A stretch of 64,000 bases of DNA from Streptomyces fumigatiscleroticus (GTDB taxonomy: Bacteria > Actinomycetota > Actinomycetes > Streptomycetales > Streptomycetaceae): NCBI RefSeq assembly GCF_014647975.1, contig NZ_BMQF01000007.1, forward strand, positions 186,001 through 250,000, given 5' to 3'. Below are positions 62,046-64,000 of this stretch, one piece after another. The position numbers and the translations under genes were made by a program. The notes beneath the pieces are model-generated. The model did not search any database, had not been told where the DNA came from, and saw only the letters and a list, made by a program, of their open reading frames with translations. Position 1 is the first letter of the stretch, and the number at the start of each line of letters is the position of its first letter.

Positions 62046-62075
62046 ATGTTCGTCTGGGGGTTCGGGGAGGGCCAG

Positions 62076-63002
62076 GTGCGTTCTGACCTGCGGCGGAGCC
62101 GGTTGCTGGCCGTGGACGGGCCCGGGCAGCCGCTGCCGTACACCGGGCTCGTCATCGTCTACACGGTCGCCGTGCTGTCGTCGCCTCGGAAGCGGCTGGT
62201 CAGCGGGGTGCTGTTGGTGGTCGCCGTGCCCGTGTCGGTGTGGCTCAACACCCGTTCGGCGCGTGAGCTGACCTTCTCCCTGTTCGTGTTCGCGGCGGCC
62301 TATGTCCTCGGGCGGCTGACCGTCACGCGTCAGCGGGCGAACCGCGTCGAGGCCGAGCAGGCCGCCGCGCGGGAACGGGCGCGGATCGCCCGGGAGATGC
62401 ACGACGTCCTCTCCCACGCGGTGAGCCTGATGATCGTGCAGGCCGAGGCCGGTCCGGTGGCCGTGCGCGCGGCTCCACAGCGGGCGGAGGCGGCGTTCGA
62501 GGCGATCTCCGAGACGGGCCGGGACGCCATGGCCCAGCTGCGGCGGATGCTGGGGGTGCTGCGCGAGGACGGCGAGGCGGGCGGCTCCCCGCGCGCGCCG
62601 CAGCCGGGGCCGGCGGATCTGCCCGATCTCCTGGACCGGGTGCGGGCCAGTGGTCTCGACGTCGTGCACGGGACGGCGGGGGCCGTGCGGCCGCTGCCGG
62701 AGGCGACCGGGGCGACCGTCTTCCGGATCGTCCAGGAGGCGCTGACGAACACCGTCCGGCACGCGGACGCCCGTACCGTGTCGGTCCGCCTCGCCTACAC
62801 CGAGCGTGACTTGGAGATCCGGGTGACGGACGACGGCCGTGGTCCGCGGTCCGCTTCCGGTGGCGGTCACGGACTCGTCGGCGTGCGCGAGCGGGCGGCG
62901 GCGCACGGCGGTACGGCGGTCACCGGGCCGGGGCCGGACGGCCGGGGCTTCGAGGTACGGGTCCGGATCCCCGTACCCGCCGTGGCGGAGGTGGCGCGGT
63001 GA
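62076..63002 (+). CDS. HisKA_3 sensor histidine kinase, apparently N-terminally shortened
   Basis: 308 residues from GTG 62076. HisKA_3 has ARIAREMHDVLSHAVSLMI (phosphorylated His), the ATPase part has VQEALTNTVRHAD and TDDGRGPRSASGGGHGLVGVRE. Only three hydrophobic helices remain (LPYTGLVIVYTVAVL, VSGVLLVVAVPVSVWL, LTFSLFVFAAAYVLG), fewer than in related kinases. The reading frame begins at the tRNA-Ser scar, so the original 5' part was probably lost. GGGGAGG before GTG may allow a shortened product. The stop overlaps the regulator start. Confidence 0.75.
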   Translation: MRSDLRRSRLLAVDGPGQPLPYTGLVIVYTVAVLSSPRKRLVSGVLLVVAVPVSVWLNTRSARELTFSLFVFAAAYVLGRLTVTRQRANRVEAEQAAARERARIAREMHDVLSHAVSLMIVQAEAGPVAVRAAPQRAEAAFEAISETGRDAMAQLRRMLGVLREDGEAGGSPRAPQPGPADLPDLLDRVRASGLDVVHGTAGAVRPLPEATGATVFRIVQEALTNTVRHADARTVSVRLAYTERDLEIRVTDDGRGPRSASGGGHGLVGVRERAAAHGGTAVTGPGPDGRGFEVRVRIPVPAVAEVAR

Positions 63003-63712
63003 CCCTCCGGGTGGTGGTCGCCGACGACCAGGAACTGGTGCGCAGCGGTTTCGCGATGATCCTGGACGTGCAGCCGGACATCGAGGTGGTCGCGGAGGCG
63101 GGGGACGGGGCCGAAGCGGTCGAGGCGGTGCGGCGGCACGCGCCCGACGTGGCGCTGCTGGACATCCGGATGCCCCGGCTGGACGGTATCGAGGCCTGCC
63201 GTGCGATCAGCGCCGAGACCGGCTGCCGGACGGTGATGCTGACCACCTTCGACCTCGACGAGTACGTCTACGAGGCGCTGCACGCGGGCGCGAGCGGCTT
63301 TCTGCTGAAGGACGTCCGCCGGGACGATCTGGTGCACGCGGTACGGGTGGTGGCCCGGGGCGACTCCCTGCTCGCGCCGTCCGTGGCCCGGCGCCTGGTG
63401 GAGCAGTACACCCGGCCCGCCGCCGCCCGGCCGCGGCGGCCCGATCCGCGTCTGGACGCGCTGACCGGGCGGGAGCGGGAGACGCTGCTGCTGCTCGCGC
63501 GGGGGATGTCGAACGCCGAGATCGCCGAGGAACTGGTCGTCAGCGACCACACGGTCAAGACGCATGTCGGCAACGTGCTCGCCAAGCTGGGGCTGCGGGA
63601 CCGGATTCAGGCCGTGATCTGCGCCTACGAGACAGGGCTGATCACGGCCGGGGATCCCCCGCCCGGGGGACCGTCCGGGGCCGGTCCCTCCCCCGCGCCG
63701 GTGAGGAACTGA
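62999..63712 (+). CDS. NarL/FixJ-family response regulator
   Basis: 237 residues. Receiver D9-D10 and phospho-acceptor D55 in VALLDIRMPRLDG, Lys in GFLLKDVRRDD; LuxR HTH with LTGRERETLLLLARGMSNAE and VVSDHTVKTHVGNVLAK. The C-terminal Pro/Gly tail is unconserved. GTG start overlaps the kinase stop (GTGA). Probably the partner of the shortened kinase. Confidence 0.92.
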   Translation: MTLRVVVADDQELVRSGFAMILDVQPDIEVVAEAGDGAEAVEAVRRHAPDVALLDIRMPRLDGIEACRAISAETGCRTVMLTTFDLDEYVYEALHAGASGFLLKDVRRDDLVHAVRVVARGDSLLAPSVARRLVEQYTRPAAARPRRPDPRLDALTGRERETLLLLARGMSNAEIAEELVVSDHTVKTHVGNVLAKLGLRDRIQAVICAYETGLITAGDPPPGGPSGAGPSPAPVRN

Positions 63713-63818
63713 CGGGAACCGGCCGCCGGAAGACCGCCTGTGCGGGCGATCCGCGCAGGCGCGCCGGTCAGAAGGATGGAGCCATCGGTGACGACGGTTC
63801 GCATCAACGGAGTTGACC

Positions 63819-64000
63819 ATGAGACCTACGCCGCACACGCATCACACGCCCCACGAGTCCCACCGCACGCTCCCTCGCACGCCCCACGAGTCCCACCGCA
63901 TGCCCCGCCGCACGCTGCTGGCCGCGGCGCTCGTCCTGGGCGTCACCGCGGGGCCGGCCGTCCTGCCGGCCGCCGCGTCCGCCCCGGCCCCGGCGGTGTC
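63819..64000 (+). CDS. Secreted protein, N-terminal part only
   Basis: ATG 63819 or ATG 63900 opens a frame that runs off the right edge. After a His/Pro-rich lead with the repeated TPHESHR, a signal peptide follows: MPRRTLLAAALVLGVTAGPA, then VLPAAASAPAPA with a likely signal-peptidase site. ATG 63900 gives a normal signal peptide; ATG 63819 adds a 27-residue repeat-bearing extension. Product unknown. Downstream of a two-component system that may control it. Confidence 0.6.
   Translation, partial: MRPTPHTHHTPHESHRTLPRTPHESHRMPRRTLLAAALVLGVTAGPAVLPAAASAPAPAV
63845..63900. repeat. 23-bp direct repeat with 33-bp period
   Basis: The 23-bp unit beginning CACGCCCCACGAGTCCCACC occurs at 63845-63867 and 63878-63900 without mismatches. 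The period of 33 bp keeps the reading frame and gives two TPHESHR segments. Confidence 0.9.

Noticed and set aside
63845..63900. Insertion-sequence end or transposon repeat
   Set aside because: The repeat is direct, in frame and inside a coding extension; no transposase is near.

Overview
The window reads as a Streptomyces chromosome. G+C is very high with strong third-position bias, GTG and TTG starts are common, and the gene order kynA - fba - pyrE - clpB - hspR/dnaJ/grpE/dnaK - dcd is that of a Streptomyces core region. The dnaK and clpB promoters carry HspR (HAIR) operators, and two genes of an accessory operon contain the rare leucine codon TTA.

Left core (1-24.5 kb): tryptophan catabolism (kynA, partial kynU) beside a two-component system whose two genes converge and overlap. 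Next come a small secreted SH3-like protein behind a palindrome-rich leader, a MacAB-like export cassette (lipoprotein, adaptor, ATPase, FtsX permease), DUF3151, fba, pyrE, an aldose-1-epimerase relative and an SRPBCC protein. A NarL-type two-component system, a membrane spermidine-synthase-like protein, DUF2617, a Cys/Gly-repeat membrane protein, an aminotransferase, a GT-C type membrane glycosyltransferase, a YbjN protein and clpB follow.

Region 24.6-28.6 kb is a compact accessory regulatory block. It has a 61-residue exported peptide coupled to a degenerate Rieske-fold protein, then three paralogous regulators, each with a TrmB/PLD-like sensor half and a LuxR-type HTH.

Core resumes at 28.7-45 kb: a XylF-like sugar-binding lipoprotein, a broken secreted-protein gene, dnaK-grpE-dnaJ-hspR, a MraY-like membrane protein, an eleven-unit 23-bp minisatellite, an EtfD-like Fe-S oxidoreductase, two small unknown genes, tandem mini-GntR regulators, an FG-GAP lipoprotein, a Yip1 protein, a phosphoribosyltransferase, dcd and tRNA-Gly(CCC).

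From about 45.0 to 62.0 kb lies an accessory island bounded on the right by a 3' fragment of a tRNA-Ser gene. It holds a tightly coupled operon of eight genes (49,998-58,679): GT4 glycosyltransferase, D-2-hydroxyacid-dehydrogenase-like protein with substituted catalytic residues, MoaA-like radical SAM enzyme, nucleotidyltransferase-like protein, second radical SAM enzyme, NodU/TobZ carbamoyltransferase, SpoT-like HD hydrolase, second glycosyltransferase. An HATPase gene precedes it. A divergent XRE/TPR regulator and flavin oxidase, a second glutamyl-tRNA synthetase and an HNH protein flank it. I know of no characterised pathway with this gene set, so it is the best candidate here for an undescribed biosynthetic system. 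Beyond the tRNA-Ser scar are an apparently N-terminally shortened histidine kinase, its NarL-type regulator, and the start of a secreted protein.
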